NCBI GenBank assembly: GCA_000310025.1
Contig: FN648484.1
Span: forward strand, 36,812 to 100,811
Direction of reading: 5' to 3'
From: Ectocarpus siliculosus
Taxonomy: Eukaryota; Sar; Phaeophyceae; Ectocarpales; Ectocarpaceae
Length of the DNA: 64,000 nucleotides
The notes beneath the pieces are model-generated. The model was not told the DNA's origin and ran no database searches. It saw only the letters and a list, made by a program, of their open reading frames with translations. Numbering within the stretch: position 1 is the stretch's first letter; the number at the start of each line of letters is the position of its first letter. A program made the translations under genes and the position numbers. This document shows positions 1-12,014 of the stretch, piece after piece.

Positions 1-852
1 CCGGGGATTTTTTCCCATTGTGGGTGTCCCAGAAAAAAATTCCCCCCCATGGCCGACCCCCCCCCCCCCCCCCCACCCTTGTCATGCCCGCCTCCTCTTC
101 CCTTCTCGTGTGTCGCACTGCGCTGTGCCCCCCCGGGTGAAAACATGGACGACGGATCTTGGATGCAATCTACGAATCTGTGGTGCGATCATTGGGTTGA
201 CCCTCGTGGCTACGACGGGCAACCTGGGCGTGTTCGTGTGCCTACGTTTAACGTCGGGCGCGTCGCGTGGGGTGTGCTGTCCGTTTGCTCCTGGTTAACC
301 GGCATCCTGCAGCTTCCACTCCTATTATTTCCAGGTAAAGCGACGACAGACGAACTTCAGATTCGTTCCACCAGACAACCAGACACGTGTTGCGGTATTG
401 CATGTATGAAAGGCTCGTTCAGTTTTCCAGCGCTGTGCGTCGGTTCCTGACAACAAGTGTTTGGCAATGCGAGCCATGCAAGCTCAAGTTTTGGGCCTCC
501 TGCCTTCTGTACACGGCGAAGAGGTGCCGTAGTTGTAGATTTTCCGTTCACCTTCCTCTGAATGATCTTTTTGTCTCATCACTGTCGTATCCCCGGAACC
601 TTCACCCTCCTCCGACTCTTGTTCTGTGTTTTGACGCGCTGCTTGCTGGCTGGCTGGCTGGCTGTCCTCAGACGTTCGCTATCATGACTGCGCTGGGATT
701 CTTCGCCGGAGTGTGCTTCTTGCCGGTCATGTTCTCCATCCTTGGCCCTTCCAGCCAGAGCATCCAGAAGGCACGATTGCCATGCCATACGCAGAATATG
801 GTTGTTTGTATAGGTAGCACTTTGTGGGAGTAAATATGCAGCCTATTATTAC
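1..852. other. no supported gene; probable intron or intergenic sequence
   Basis: Short open frames exist in several frames, but none resembles a known protein or has paired splice signals I can defend. The stretch holds a C-rich run near 55-75 and a (TGGC)n microsatellite near 645-664. It may be an intron of the gene whose last exon lies at 1585-1656. Confidence 0.4.
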
Positions 853-1180
853 CAAGGGTTTAACCGGTAATATTACCGCCGTCAAATTACCGCCGTGGTG
901 GGCGGTCCCGGTATTCCGCCGTTTTACCGCCGTTTTTTTGTGTTGCCGCCTCCGCCAAAGTCGTTACCGCCGAAAAACGCGTTACCGCCTTCCGCCAAAA
1001 CCATTACTGCGGTATGGCGTTACCGCCGAAAAATTACCGTCGTTTTTTGGTTTTGCCGCCTCCGCCAAGGTCGTTACCGCCGAAAAACGCATTACCGCCT
1101 ACCGCCAAAACAATTACCGCCAAATGGCATTACCGCCGAAAACCTGTCCGCCTAAAAAACCGTTACCGAGTAAACCCTTG
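853..1180. mobile_element. hAT-like MITE built from TTACCGCC repeats
   Basis: The 328-bp element starts CAAGGGTTTAACCGGTAA. Its right end, read on the other strand, starts CAAGGGTTTACTCGGTAA, giving imperfect terminal inverted repeats. The flanks ATTATTAC (845-852) and ATTATTTT (1181-1188) match at 6 of 8 bases, as expected for a decayed 8-bp target duplication. CA(A)GGG ends with 8-bp duplications are typical of hAT transposons. The interior has no coding capacity. It consists of about a dozen TTACCGCC units, and a segment of about 110 bp (near 935-1045) is repeated in tandem (near 1050-1145). It is non-autonomous; family assignment rests on ends and duplication length only. Confidence 0.75.
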
Positions 1181-1584
1181 ATTATTTTAATGTGTGTCTC
1201 GTCCAATACTGCTGTGTTATAAGGTTGATTTGAATTGGTGCAACAGGTTGAGCGAGTAACCCCGTCTTGTTCGGGTTAGGTGCGTCTGAGGCGTAAGGTC
1301 ACCCCCCTCCCCCCCCCCTCACGATTGCACCGCACATTGGGTGGGTCAAAAGAAACATAACCGCTTTTCATTTCTTTGGTGGTGAATGTTTCGGCTGCCG
1401 GGGACTATCTTGACCGATGCCGGCGCTCCTGTGTGAGCAGCAACTTTGGTTAAAGCATTGTATTATAGGCCGTTCGTTCATCGAGACCCAGCGCCTCGGC
1501 GCTTCACCCACCTGCTCTCACCCCCGCGGGCTTGAGTCTTACCGTATTGTCTTGCCCGCGGTGTGATCGGTTTCTTCTCCTCAG
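1181..1584. other. probable intron sequence before the exon at 1585
   Basis: No coding signal was seen. It contains a C-rich tract near 1301-1319 and ends in a pyrimidine-rich stretch and CAG, a good splice acceptor for the next exon. Confidence 0.4.
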
Positions 1585-1656
1585 GTGGTGAACGAAGACG
1601 GCAAGGGGTTCTCCGGCGACATCAACGCCGGTGGCGGCGAAGTGAAGGCGGGCTGA
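1585..1656 (+). CDS. last exon of an unrecognised gene (partial)
   Basis: After the acceptor TTTCTTCTCCTCAG a frame reads VVNEDGKGFSGDINAGGG... and stops at TGA 1654-1656, giving 23 codons rich in Gly and acidic residues. An AATAA-like stretch about 70 bases downstream fits a 3' UTR. Phase 0 is assumed; one other phase is open but gives an arginine-rich, less natural peptide. Upstream exons were not found, so they may lie left of the window or be too short to recognise. The product is unknown. Confidence 0.45.
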   Translation: MVNEDGKGFSGDINAGGGEVKAG

Positions 1657-4233
1657 AACCACACACCAACAATCCACCCGGGGCCTCTCGACAGACAGAC
1701 AGAGGCGTTTGTTTGTATCATTAATAAAAAAAGGGCAGGTTTGGCATCCTGCTCAAGTGCCGCCGGCTCCAAGTTTACCTCAAGGCGCGGTTGTGCACGA
1801 AGCGTTTGTGACTACCGTATGTGACATTGACGTAAGATACCACACACCCTGCACCGATTTTTCGACTGCTCCACGACCAAGAGGATGCGTACATGAAACG
1901 GTTCGTTTTCGGAAAGCTATCTCTCGACGAGACGGGCCCAACAGTCGCCATCTGCGGCTCCGCCACTACTTGAGCTGTGGAGAAACCGAGCTTTGAAAAT
2001 CGACCCAGGGGATTTGGTATCTCGTGTCACCTATGGTAACCTCCGGGCGGCGTCTTTCGAATTGCGTACAATTGTACCTGTTGTGTTTATTCACTACCGT
2101 ATGTGTCTTCCTAGTGAGTACAATAGGGAGGGAGGGGTGGGTCATGACGATATGTGTGTGTACGATTGCATGGATTACAGACGGTTGAAGGGTGGACGGA
2201 GGGGGAGTGATGATCATCTCTCACGTTCCAAAAGCGTGTTCAAGTTTTCATAGTGTAACACGATTTTAAGCGCTTTGGCGGCTGTTGTTGTTGCTACCTG
2301 TTGGGTGGGTGGTTAAACAGATAGATGTACGGATGTTGGGCAGCTTTGGAATCATGTGTTTGCGAAGTTCTGCATGAGTATACGACGTTCGTTTTCTTTT
2401 CTCTTGTTGGTGACCGTTCCTTGTTTTAACAGGAAGAAAATGGATTCCACAATATTTGCTTTCCATATGACGTTAATGTTTTTATATACCTACATGTATA
2501 TGGGGGTGACGCTTTAGAGTCTCAAGGCAGCACGATAGAGGTAGCAAAACGTGCTCCAGTTTTCTGCAGTAGCATCGGTTGGCCGACCATGAAATGCACG
2601 AGAGTGACGCACCCCCCGGTTGTACTAACAATGTTGCGTTTATATTGTCTTATATGTTTGTTCTGAATCTAGCAAGGCTACTCCCGGCGGAACTACTACT
2701 GCTGTGCCATGAAGGTTTTCCACATGTATGCGCGGTCGAACGTAATGGTATGTATCACAAGAGAGTGGTTACCGTGAGCGTGCTGTAGCGTAAGCTGTGG
2801 ATGTTCGAGGGTGCAGAAGAAGTGAGCGGATGGCATGTAGTAGATCACTTTTTTTGTCATTTTTTTTTGTTAGTACAACTGTAGACAAGCAAGAGACACT
2901 ACAAGAAGTGAGTCCTGTTTCACAGCAGTATAGTGTGGAGCCACGAGCCACTGCTGTTGTTGTTGTTGCGGTATGTTATTTCGCACGTCAACGCTTCCCG
3001 TACGATACTGCATTGCCATTGTTCCAGGGAGAATGCGACGTGTTTGAGCTCTGAATGTGGGAGCGACCATGCGAGACAGCACGGTACACGATGAATGGAC
3101 ACGAACGGGTGCTAAGAGTTGACTTGCAAGGAGTTCGGGATAATTGGATGGTGCTGTTTGCGGGACTTTATAACACGACGCGCGGACGAAGCACCGCGTG
3201 ACTTGTTTGCGTCGCGTGGGTGGCACTATTGTGTGTTTGTCGAGAGGTTTCGTAATATGTAGTACTGTATGCTGTTTCTGGAAGAAGTGAGTTTAAGAAT
3301 CAGTGGTGAAAGGTCCTCTGGTCATTTCCTGAGCTCTATGCTGTCCAAAATGCATGGGTGTGCTTGCCCGTGTGCGCCCATTATCTCTGGTAACCTACTC
3401 ACTCATCTCCCAGCTACTACGATAGTTTATGGAAGACGACATACAATCGTTTGGACGTACGTAGAGGTCAAGGGCGTGGCCAGGACAATGGCCAAACCAC
3501 CGGGATAGGTGTCGTTATTGCAAGGGTGGCACAACTGCCCGCTTCATCTGCCGCACGAAGCTTGAGATGCCGCAAAAAAACGTACAGGAAACTACGTCGC
3601 ATGAATGCATGGTTTACGCAAGTTCAGGACGACAGACGTGAGCTGGAGGGCTCCGAGATTGAATAGCGCAGCAGGTATTTATTTTGGTGGTCGTGTAGTC
3701 TTCCATACATAACAGTATAGTACAACTTCCAGCTCGATTTCACGCGTCATGAGGGTTTTCCGCTAGACGGCGAAGAAGGTACGAACCCCGGCCGCCTAGC
3801 TAGTCGGTCAGCAGTCAAACATTCAACTGAAACGAATTATGTTTAACGAATTATGTTTCGTCTCCTCCATCCCGTCCTTTCAGAGGAGAGAGAAAACGAT
3901 GACCTCTTGTTTCGTTATTTAGTGTTGTTGGTGTTTCGCCTTGATGACGTTGGCACTAACGCCGGAACACGAACGATCATTCTTAACCATAACCATTGTT
4001 GTTGTTGTTGTCTTCACAAAAAAAAACGTTCCGATCTCTCTCTACCCAGTACCTTCATATGTCTGTACTGATCCAACACTTGATGCGGTCGATCCCCGTG
4101 GTCACAGGCTAACTTACCCAAAAAAGGTAAACTCAAATAAACTGGCCCCGAGGGGTCCGCAAGTCAATAGAAATCAATGACAGATAACCATGTGCTCGTT
4201 CGATGTGAACTGATGCCACCACACCCATTGTCG
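1657..4233. other. intergenic / UTR region, no supported gene
   Basis: It lies between the plus-strand terminal exon and the convergent 3' end of ARL6. Small open frames are scattered on both strands, without protein similarity I recognise or coherent splice structure. Short GTT runs occur near 2280 and 4000. Brown algal 3' UTRs are often long, so parts may be transcribed. Confidence 0.4.
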
Positions 4234-7200
4234 TCACTTGTGGCCGCTTCCGGACGACCGACGTCCTTCTGTCGTTTCTCGCCTCCCCGACGCGGACTGC
4301 AAAGTCTGGACTAACCAGTTGACCCCTTCCTCGACCCCCAACCCAACCAGAGCGTTGCTTTTCCTGCCAGCGCAAGGAACGGCAGAAAGAGATCGGGGAG
4401 AGCCGGATACAGAGTTGCATGACGTGTACGAAACCTTCAACGGCAGACGTACGTTGGTACTCAGGTCAATACATGGCGTGCAAAGACGCACGTACGTACG
4501 TAGTACGTGGAGTACGTGCCACATGGGACTGCGCGCTAGGATTTGAGTACCCTTGGTCAGGGTTTAAATTGTGGGATTACCAAAGTGCTTTCGTAGGTCC
4601 GGACGTCTTGTTGCTCTTGTGATTTCCCCATTTGTCTACCGGCACATGGTTTGCATATTGCTCGTCATCGAGAATATTACCGCTAAATATTCTCCATCAG
4701 GCCACCTCACCGCCTTGTGTGAACAAACGGCGCACCCCTTTACGCCACATAAATCAACCCTAAAGTACCAGAGCAACACCGAGGGAAACTGCCCGCCAGA
4801 CACTTGATAGTTGGGGCTGAATTGGAACGAGCGAGGGACGATTGTGTGTGAACTGCATGCACTAACGTTCACCCATGCTTCCTTCTCTTTTCCTTGTTGC
4901 CCCTCCCTATACCCAGAAGAAGGGACGTAAAGCGCCGGGTGAGCATAGAGTTTGAGATTTTCTGCAACTCGGATTTCGGGATTGAGGGGACTTGAGATCT
5001 CACGGCCCGCGCACACCACCAACAACCTGAACAGATAAATTTACCTCCAAATCGTCCGGCTGCATCAACATACTGTGCCCAACCTCACCGTATATCAGTG
5101 GCAGTTGGCAAGGAACGTTTTTCGCACTCGAATACAAGTACGTCCTTGGTCATGAGGCATGCAATACATCGCCCTAAACAAGGGTATCTTCCCTGCACCG
5201 CTAAGAGGCACACGAGCGATGTTGTAAGTCCTCACTCGATGTGCCATGGTGTTTGCTCGTCATTCAATCCGCTCAGTCCGAGCTCATCGGCACATTCCTG
5301 CCGCGACATCGATCCAGGCAAGTCGCCCTTGTTGGCATACACCAGGATAGGCATGCCTGAATTTTGAACCTGCAAGTCATGTGAACCATCCATGTTTCAG
5401 CGTTTAAATCGGGGTCCGCACCATGAATGTACACCGGAAAAACGTCCCCACAACGCGTCGACAACCACGTCAATGCTTTTGGAATGGCTGTTAGCCTTGA
5501 GTACCCGTGTTATAGGTTTGGCGACGTTTGACAGTCGCAACCTGATACTGAAGTATTTTGGGCAGGTGATAAACCTGCGACCGGACTCAATTAGTGTCTT
5601 TGGGGATATTGCGCATCCGCGTCCACCAAAAATGGTGCAGAAGCTCTCTGTTTCGCCATGCGCTTCTCCTACTACGACGCGAAATCCCAGGCTGTTGGCA
5701 CCATAACGTTATGGCTCAGAAAATCTTGCAGGCGAATCACGACGTACGTCACCAATCGATCTGAGGGTGAGAGGGTCCCCTTCCCGACCTTCGAACTACC
5801 CAATCATGAACGTACACCGACGTGCTAACAACCACGCCTGAACAAGCTCCAGTCAATTCTGAACGAAAATGTTCATGTTTCACATTTCTCCACCAAATAG
5901 GGTCGACTACTGTTTGTGGGGTAGTTTTTCCGGGCAGTGTTGACGGCGCAAATCGATCAACTTCTTACGTTGCACTCGACTTTGTTGCGACCAATTGCCC
6001 CCCAAAGAAAAGCACGATATATCACAGGCACAAACGCATCAAGCGCGTCCTTGCTTGCAAGAAGCTCGTTGCTTGCCTCATCGTGCTTGAGAACCTCTTC
6101 GAGCTCCTCCTTCGCAACGCACATCCGAACACGATCAGTGCTATCCACCACGAAGATAACGGCATGGACATTGCTGTTGACACGTATTTAGACGGGTTAA
6201 TACAGAACGGGGAGAGCTGTCGACGAATGCTTCAGGACGGACAAAGACAGCCAAGCACCGGTGGTAAGTGAACAACCTGGCACACACATGATTGTCCCGG
6301 TCCCGGCTATAGTTTCGAGATGGGACTTGCGTAAGACCGGTTGGGTTGCACAGCAGTACCAAGTATCTGTGCTACTTGGCTGCGTTCTTGCGTTCTTCGG
6401 TACGCATATACGGAGTATATCGAACGAGAATAGCATCGGCAGCAAAATACAGTTCTGGTGAGGCTGAAGTGAAAGCAATCCTGTTGCAGCAGCAGCCTTC
6501 ACCTGTCAGGTTCTACGTTGGGCTGTCTACTGCGAGCGACGAAATTGCCGCTGAGAACAGCAGTCTCAGCTGGTATCAGCCAAGCGCGCACCAAAGTAGT
6601 AGGGGAACCGTTGGTTTTCCTCTTGTTATCGCTGCACAAGCACCGATGGAGTGATCCTGTTTGCCCAGGCTACCGAGAAAAAACTTGTACCGTAGTGGCA
6701 GTATTGGCGGAATTGCTTGTCCGGTGGCCCTCCAGCCGTACCAGGTTGACTCGTCTACGTTCGTTTTCCTAGACTATTGAGTAAGTGAGACCCAACAGAG
6801 CACCTACTCGAGCGGTCTGTAAAGCGAGAGGCTGATGGAGAGTCAAGCGGATTCTAGTCGGCGAAGACAACATCCGATCTAGTCGGCGAAGACAACATCC
6901 GAAAGGGCCGAAAGGCACAACGGGGCTGCTGGCTTGTAATTGCAACTTGCCTGCAGCTCTCATCCGATCATTGCCCAGGAGGGATGCGGCGGTACTCAAA
7001 GCGATGCAAATGTACTCAAAGAAACCACAAACAAACACCCATCATAGCCGCTCACCAGAAATAGTGTTCCCAGAGCGTGCGGTACCTCGACTGCCCGGAC
7101 ATGTCGATTACAGTGAAATTAAGATTGTTCTTGGCAAACTCCTGCACTTGAAACCCTACAGTGGGGGTTGCCTCGAATGTGCTCGCCTGTTCACCCCCAC

Positions 7201-8032
7201 CCCACCCCGCCAGAACGAGTTACGCAGTGTTTGTTACCGTTCCTTCTGATCAAGGTAGGCACATCTGTGGCCCTTCTGTGGCCAGGAAGAATCCGCTAGG
7301 TGGTGAAGAATGCATCGCCGACGCAATACTCTTCAAAAATATTGTCCATTCCCGGGAGAAAACCCACTAAAAACATAATATTGGTATTCATTGTTTTGTC
7401 GCGTGATGTCATCTTTACGCATTCACGCGACGAGCATCTGCACTCGATTCTCGCACTACAATGTCTTCCCTACTCTCCCGGGCACTGCTGATGTATCATG
7501 TGCTCTTCATCAAGTCCGGCGGTACGTTTGACTGCCAAATGGCAGGGAGACCGAGCTACATCAACACACAGTTATTTTTCGTCAGTCAGACAGTGGCAAA
7601 GGTAAAATAGGTGTTGTAGACTGCTGTAGATGGCAAGGACTGTACGTAGCCTACTGGTTGACCTGCCACCAGCACAAGACAAGTACGCCGAGTACGCTAG
7701 CTCTCGTGGCTGTTTGTAGCCTCTGCAGGGGAAACCATATCTTGCACCTGCTACACTCGAGATAACTCTCACCAGCAAGGATATTGCTCGTTGTGCTTGC
7801 AGTGCCTACATTACTCTGTGAGTACCAGAAACGTGAACATGCTTACATAGTCGATGAAAAATCCAGCCTACTTTTTGCGAGCTGTGAAAGTGTACCATGT
7901 ATGGCTCACCTTGTTAGGTTTGATATGCTCGATCAGGGTAGATTTGCCGCTGTTGTCGAGACCCACCACGAGAATGCGCATGTTTCCACGGGATCGGCCC
8001 ATAGCCGAGGCAATTTTCTTGAAGAGCCCCAT
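4234..8032 (-). CDS. ARL6: ARL6/BBS3-like small GTPase
   Basis: Exons in coding order: 8032-7910, 7186-7056, 6173-6026, 5369-5236, 4363-4234, summing to 666 bp (221 residues plus stop). Seen: P-loop GLDNSGKST at residues 24-32, switch I PTVGF with Thr50, DMSGQ at 69-73 (ARL6 has DMSGQ where most Arf proteins have DxxGQ), WEHYF after it, [16 protein letters not shown] (ARL6 has IDSSDRLRMVVAKEEL), G4 motif NKGD at 147-150, and [22 protein letters not shown] near the C-terminus. Known: ARL6-GTP recruits the BBSome coat to membranes at the ciliary base. The exon 3 donor is the least certain; 6026 and 6032 both keep phase. Odd points are extra residues between the AKEEL helix and strand 5, and a Ser/Arg/Gly-rich tail. 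Its 5' end faces the LC8 gene. Confidence 0.93.
6853..6902. repeat. 25-bp tandem repeat (two copies) in ARL6 intron 2
   Basis: The unit TCTAGTCGGCGAAGACAACA plus TCCGA occurs twice in direct succession, with identical copies. It lies between exons 2 and 3 of ARL6. Confidence 0.8.
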
Positions 8033-11000
8033 AGTCTAGTCTACTTGACGCGCACCGCACACCAAGATTCTTCAGCGCTTTCACGTCCTGCCACTGGCAG
8101 CAATGCAGAGATACATAGATAGACAGGTATATGTCACAAAATATTTCATGAGTGTACAATGCACACGTTGTTGTGTCGTAGAAACAATACCTCCAGGGAG
8201 TATGTCGATGGTAGGTACCTGGTCGCGATGGCTGTGGTTTGTAAAAGTTCGAACCAACAACACTATACAATATACATAGACATAGATGTACAAATGCCAA
8301 CATCCTACATTTTAGAAGTAGGACTATATCTATTTTGGAGCATGCATCTTAGGGGCGCAATGCTACCTCTCTGGTGGCTCGTAGAGCCGAAAACCGACCC
8401 CCTGGCGGTGTTCGGCACTACAGTACTACTACAGGCCAACCAGCTAATACATGTAGACTAGTCAGTCGTGTGTTACCGGGCGAATAGGGGGCATCGCAGC
8501 CAACAGCGGTAGGGCCCTTTCGAGGGTAAGATTGATGATTGTGTGTTGTATTGGATGTATCGAACCGCATGTACACGACATGGTACATCAGAGCCTCAAG
8601 TTATACCGACGCGGGTGTGTATTGTACTTACTGCTGAATGCCGCGCCGTCTGTGTTTACCTGCCCGAGCCTGAGAGGGAACGAGGGAAGATGCGTTTTAC
8701 ACGTCGCCCTCCTGCCAAACGCGTGGTATTCAATCTCGTGGATTTGGTATTCAGTCTGTTTCCCTTTTGTGCCCGTGGACAAACCAGACATTAATCTTGA
8801 CCCGGACGTATTGTTGGGATTCAGCATGGGCTGCAACATGTGGTCAACGTGCGACTTGCAGCATGAACCTTTTCGATGTAGTCGTCTCGCGCGTCCACGG
8901 AAAAACAACCGGCAGTTTCAAGAACGCGCGGCCAGATTATTGGAACTCCGGAGTGAGAGAGTTGGAGCCGGAAAGAGAGAGACGACAGATTGACCACCCG
9001 GGACCGAATTTTACCCCACCCAGAACGCGCCAAAGACAGAGAGACAGGGAGATTGGGATCGAAGCTCACCACAGGCGAAGAAGTTGCTCCGAGGCAAACA
9101 GACGTGGGATCTTTGAGGAGAAGGTAAGAAGCCAGTCAAGATGATGCCTGCTGCTGTGTGTCCGCGAGAAGGAGACCGGAAAAAGATTGGGGGGTGTGTG
9201 TGCGTCGCCATCTGTCTCAAATTTATCCTCTCCCCGCACGCCGCTTAGCGTCGTCAACGGTCTACCAACACAAAGTCGGGACCATGGTAGCCCTGGGAAA
9301 TAGAAAGGGCAGATGTTGGTTCTCGGGTAGGAGTGCTTCGGTTCGTGTCGGAGGCGGTGTTGGTGTGGTATCCCAAACGAAACCGCTACAAACGCTGTCG
9401 TCTTCTGCGCAAGAGCCCGTCTACCTGTTGTAGGGGAGCACCGATGATATATCAAAGTCGGTGGGTTCAATATGCAGCACAGGTCCCCAACTTCCAGCAC
9501 ACACGGCCTTGCATTCTGTCGAGAGTTTTTATTTCGCGCAGCGTTTGTTTCGCAGCACACGATTGGTAGTAGTATTTTCGTCGGGGAAGGACACGTCGTT
9601 TGTTGCGGTAGTTGATGCCGTCAAAAAGTCTACCCGTCGAAACACACACACGCCATGATACACCCACTGCTGTAATTAGTGTGCCCCCAGGAAAAATACA
9701 CCGCAAGATAGACGAGGTACATGGTAGTATGTACCATCACGTTTCTCCGGGAGCCGGTATGATGTTATGATTCATTTCTTACCAGTTGTTGTTATGTGGT
9801 ACACGCTTTGTCGCCACGGATTCTGATCGTACTCCAAAAATAGACTTGCCATTATGTAGCAGGAGACCTGACACCTCACAGAGGCAGTTTCCGCAGTACT
9901 GTACTACTCGACAGCGGTACTACAATACTGCTGTCGTATCGGAATCTACGTCCGCAAGCAGTTTGCAATTTTGCGTTTCAAACGGACAAAAGCATCGCCA
10001 TCCCAGCTGTCTGCACATCGATTGCGGTCACCTATATCGCTCTATTTTTTTTTTGGTATTTTCCAACGAAGGGGTGTGTGCCCTCGCAGAACTGTTGGAG
10101 GGTGATCAGGTGTGGTTGGTGGTGTGGTTGGTGCATGAATCTGAGATCGACCCCGAGGCAGTCGAAACCGGTTTGCAAACGAATGAACCCAGATACATTC
10201 TAACCCTCGAGCAGTTCAGCAGGACACCCCAAAAGCGTCCCCTCACGAAGGTATAGATGTCTAGCAGTACCTCCAAAGATTATGGTTAGAAAACTAAATA
10301 TGCAAATCCCGGACTACGACTCGGCCGGACGGCACCTTGTCGTCTGGGACATGATGACATGATGAGTGGAAATATTCTGAGGCATTTGTCGGCGCCTCGC
10401 TTGGTCGGCCACATTGATGCATGCCAAAAGGGGAGAAACGATACTATTGCTGTAGAATTAATGAGCGTGACATCCCGCGAAGCTCCTTCGCCAGCAAGCA
10501 TCGCGCGGGCTCTCCCACTCTCCTCAATACAGGAAACGCTGCTTCGCAAATCTCTACACATGGCATGATATTATACGTACAGCTTCCCACGGGGCCCGCG
10601 GACTCTCGTCCGGGGTGACTGCGACGCCAAGTCGGCGAAGCGAGCGAGCCGAAAAGTTCAAAAAGTCGGTACATATCGGGGGGGGGGTCGTGGCGAGGTG
10701 TTCTGGTCAGAGTACAGAGCGGAGATTTCTGCGATAGTTGAACACTGCTGCACCAGCCTCCCTGAGTGCGCGCAGTCTGCGCTCGGAGCGGGGGCCCAAA
10801 AGTTGGAAGAGCCGGTAGTTGGGTGTATTCTGTACTTTAAGTGGCTCATAGGAGCACCGAGAGACCGTTAAGGACCAACTTGTGCTCTTATGAAAGTTGA
10901 CGAAATCGCTCAGAGGTTGGCGAGGGCACAGGTTGGTGCGCAACTCAACGTCCTGTACCGGCCTACCGCATACCATATACGTTTTTGGGACGTGTACGAC

Positions 11001-12014
11001 AGGAGGAACTATTGCAAAAGTACACCCAACCCTGGAGATGGAGTCGTCGAAATGACTGAACGGCCGCATTAAAAGGCAGCGGCCCGGAGCCCCCACCGAA
11101 CGCGTGTGACAAATGGATTACATGCACCTTGCTGCCAGCAGTTCGCCTACCCTGGCTTCCTGTCGCCGGTTGCGAGTGTGTACATACGTTTGGGTGCTGT
11201 GGGGTGGCGCCCCTTACTCTCCTGCGGCAGGGCGTCGTCCGCGAGGTTTCAATAGGCGCAAAGCCGAGCCCTCTTTTAGGCTTCAAGCCATTGCTGGTCT
11301 CTCGGTAGCCCGGGGGGGTACAGCAGATGGCACCGCCGACGACCCACCCAAGCTTCCACACCCCCTTGTTTAATGTTTTTCGCATAGTGTCCTGAGGGGT
11401 TGGGGTTGTCACCTGGGGCGTGCGTTTTTTAGGTCCTGTCTTGTTGACGTAGTCGGCGTTGTACATCCTATTGTGCGATAGTTCAGCCCCCCTGTCGAGT
11501 CTCTTGCGGGAGCGAAGCAACAGAGCACGTTCGTTGTGATACCCGTGCCTTGTGGCCCATGTTAGGAAAACACCCCAGCTGTGTCACTACTAAAGCACTA
11601 CATTGTACAATATCCTCAACTGCGAGCGAATTTTCAATTGTCCATAAGAACAACAACTACTTGTGATCACGGACGTGTGGCTACCGGATGGGGGTGCTCT
11701 GTCGCTGAGAGCCAACCGGCCAATGCGCCTCGCTGGTACTGCTGATGCTGACACCTCTGTCACTGTGTTTCGATTGCAAACGGTGTGTGCATACTCGTTT
11801 TTTTCGTCAAGAACAGAGCGGAGTACGAGCGGGCGACCTTTGCTTGCCACATCAGCTGCTGCAGTCTTGAGAACTTATCTCGGGGCGGGTGTCAGGACAA
11901 GAATTTCAGCTGCAGCCTACGGCGGGCAAGGGAAGGAGCGGCGTTACAAGCGTTCTCCGTTGTTGCATATCCAACCAACTGTAGCCAGACAGAGCAGCGG
12001 CAGCAGCAGCCAAG
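8033..12014. other. divergent intergenic region between ARL6 and LC8
   Basis: About 4 kb separates the start codons of two diverging genes, so it should hold both promoters and 5' UTRs. I see no defensible coding exon. A frame around 8767-9124 ends at a good donor (GAGAAG, then GTAAGA) and could be a 5' UTR exon. A minus-strand open frame of 185 codons (10963-11520) has no recognised similarity. No clear TATA box or other core promoter element was identified. Confidence 0.4.

Noticed and set aside
8767-9124. Plus-strand frame ending at a good splice donor
   Set aside because: The peptide is Arg/Glu low-complexity with no family and no partner exon; it may be a 5' UTR exon but coding is unsupported.
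10963-11520. 185-codon minus-strand open frame
   Set aside because: No recognised domain, no splice context, and a low-complexity basic composition; not strong enough to call a gene.
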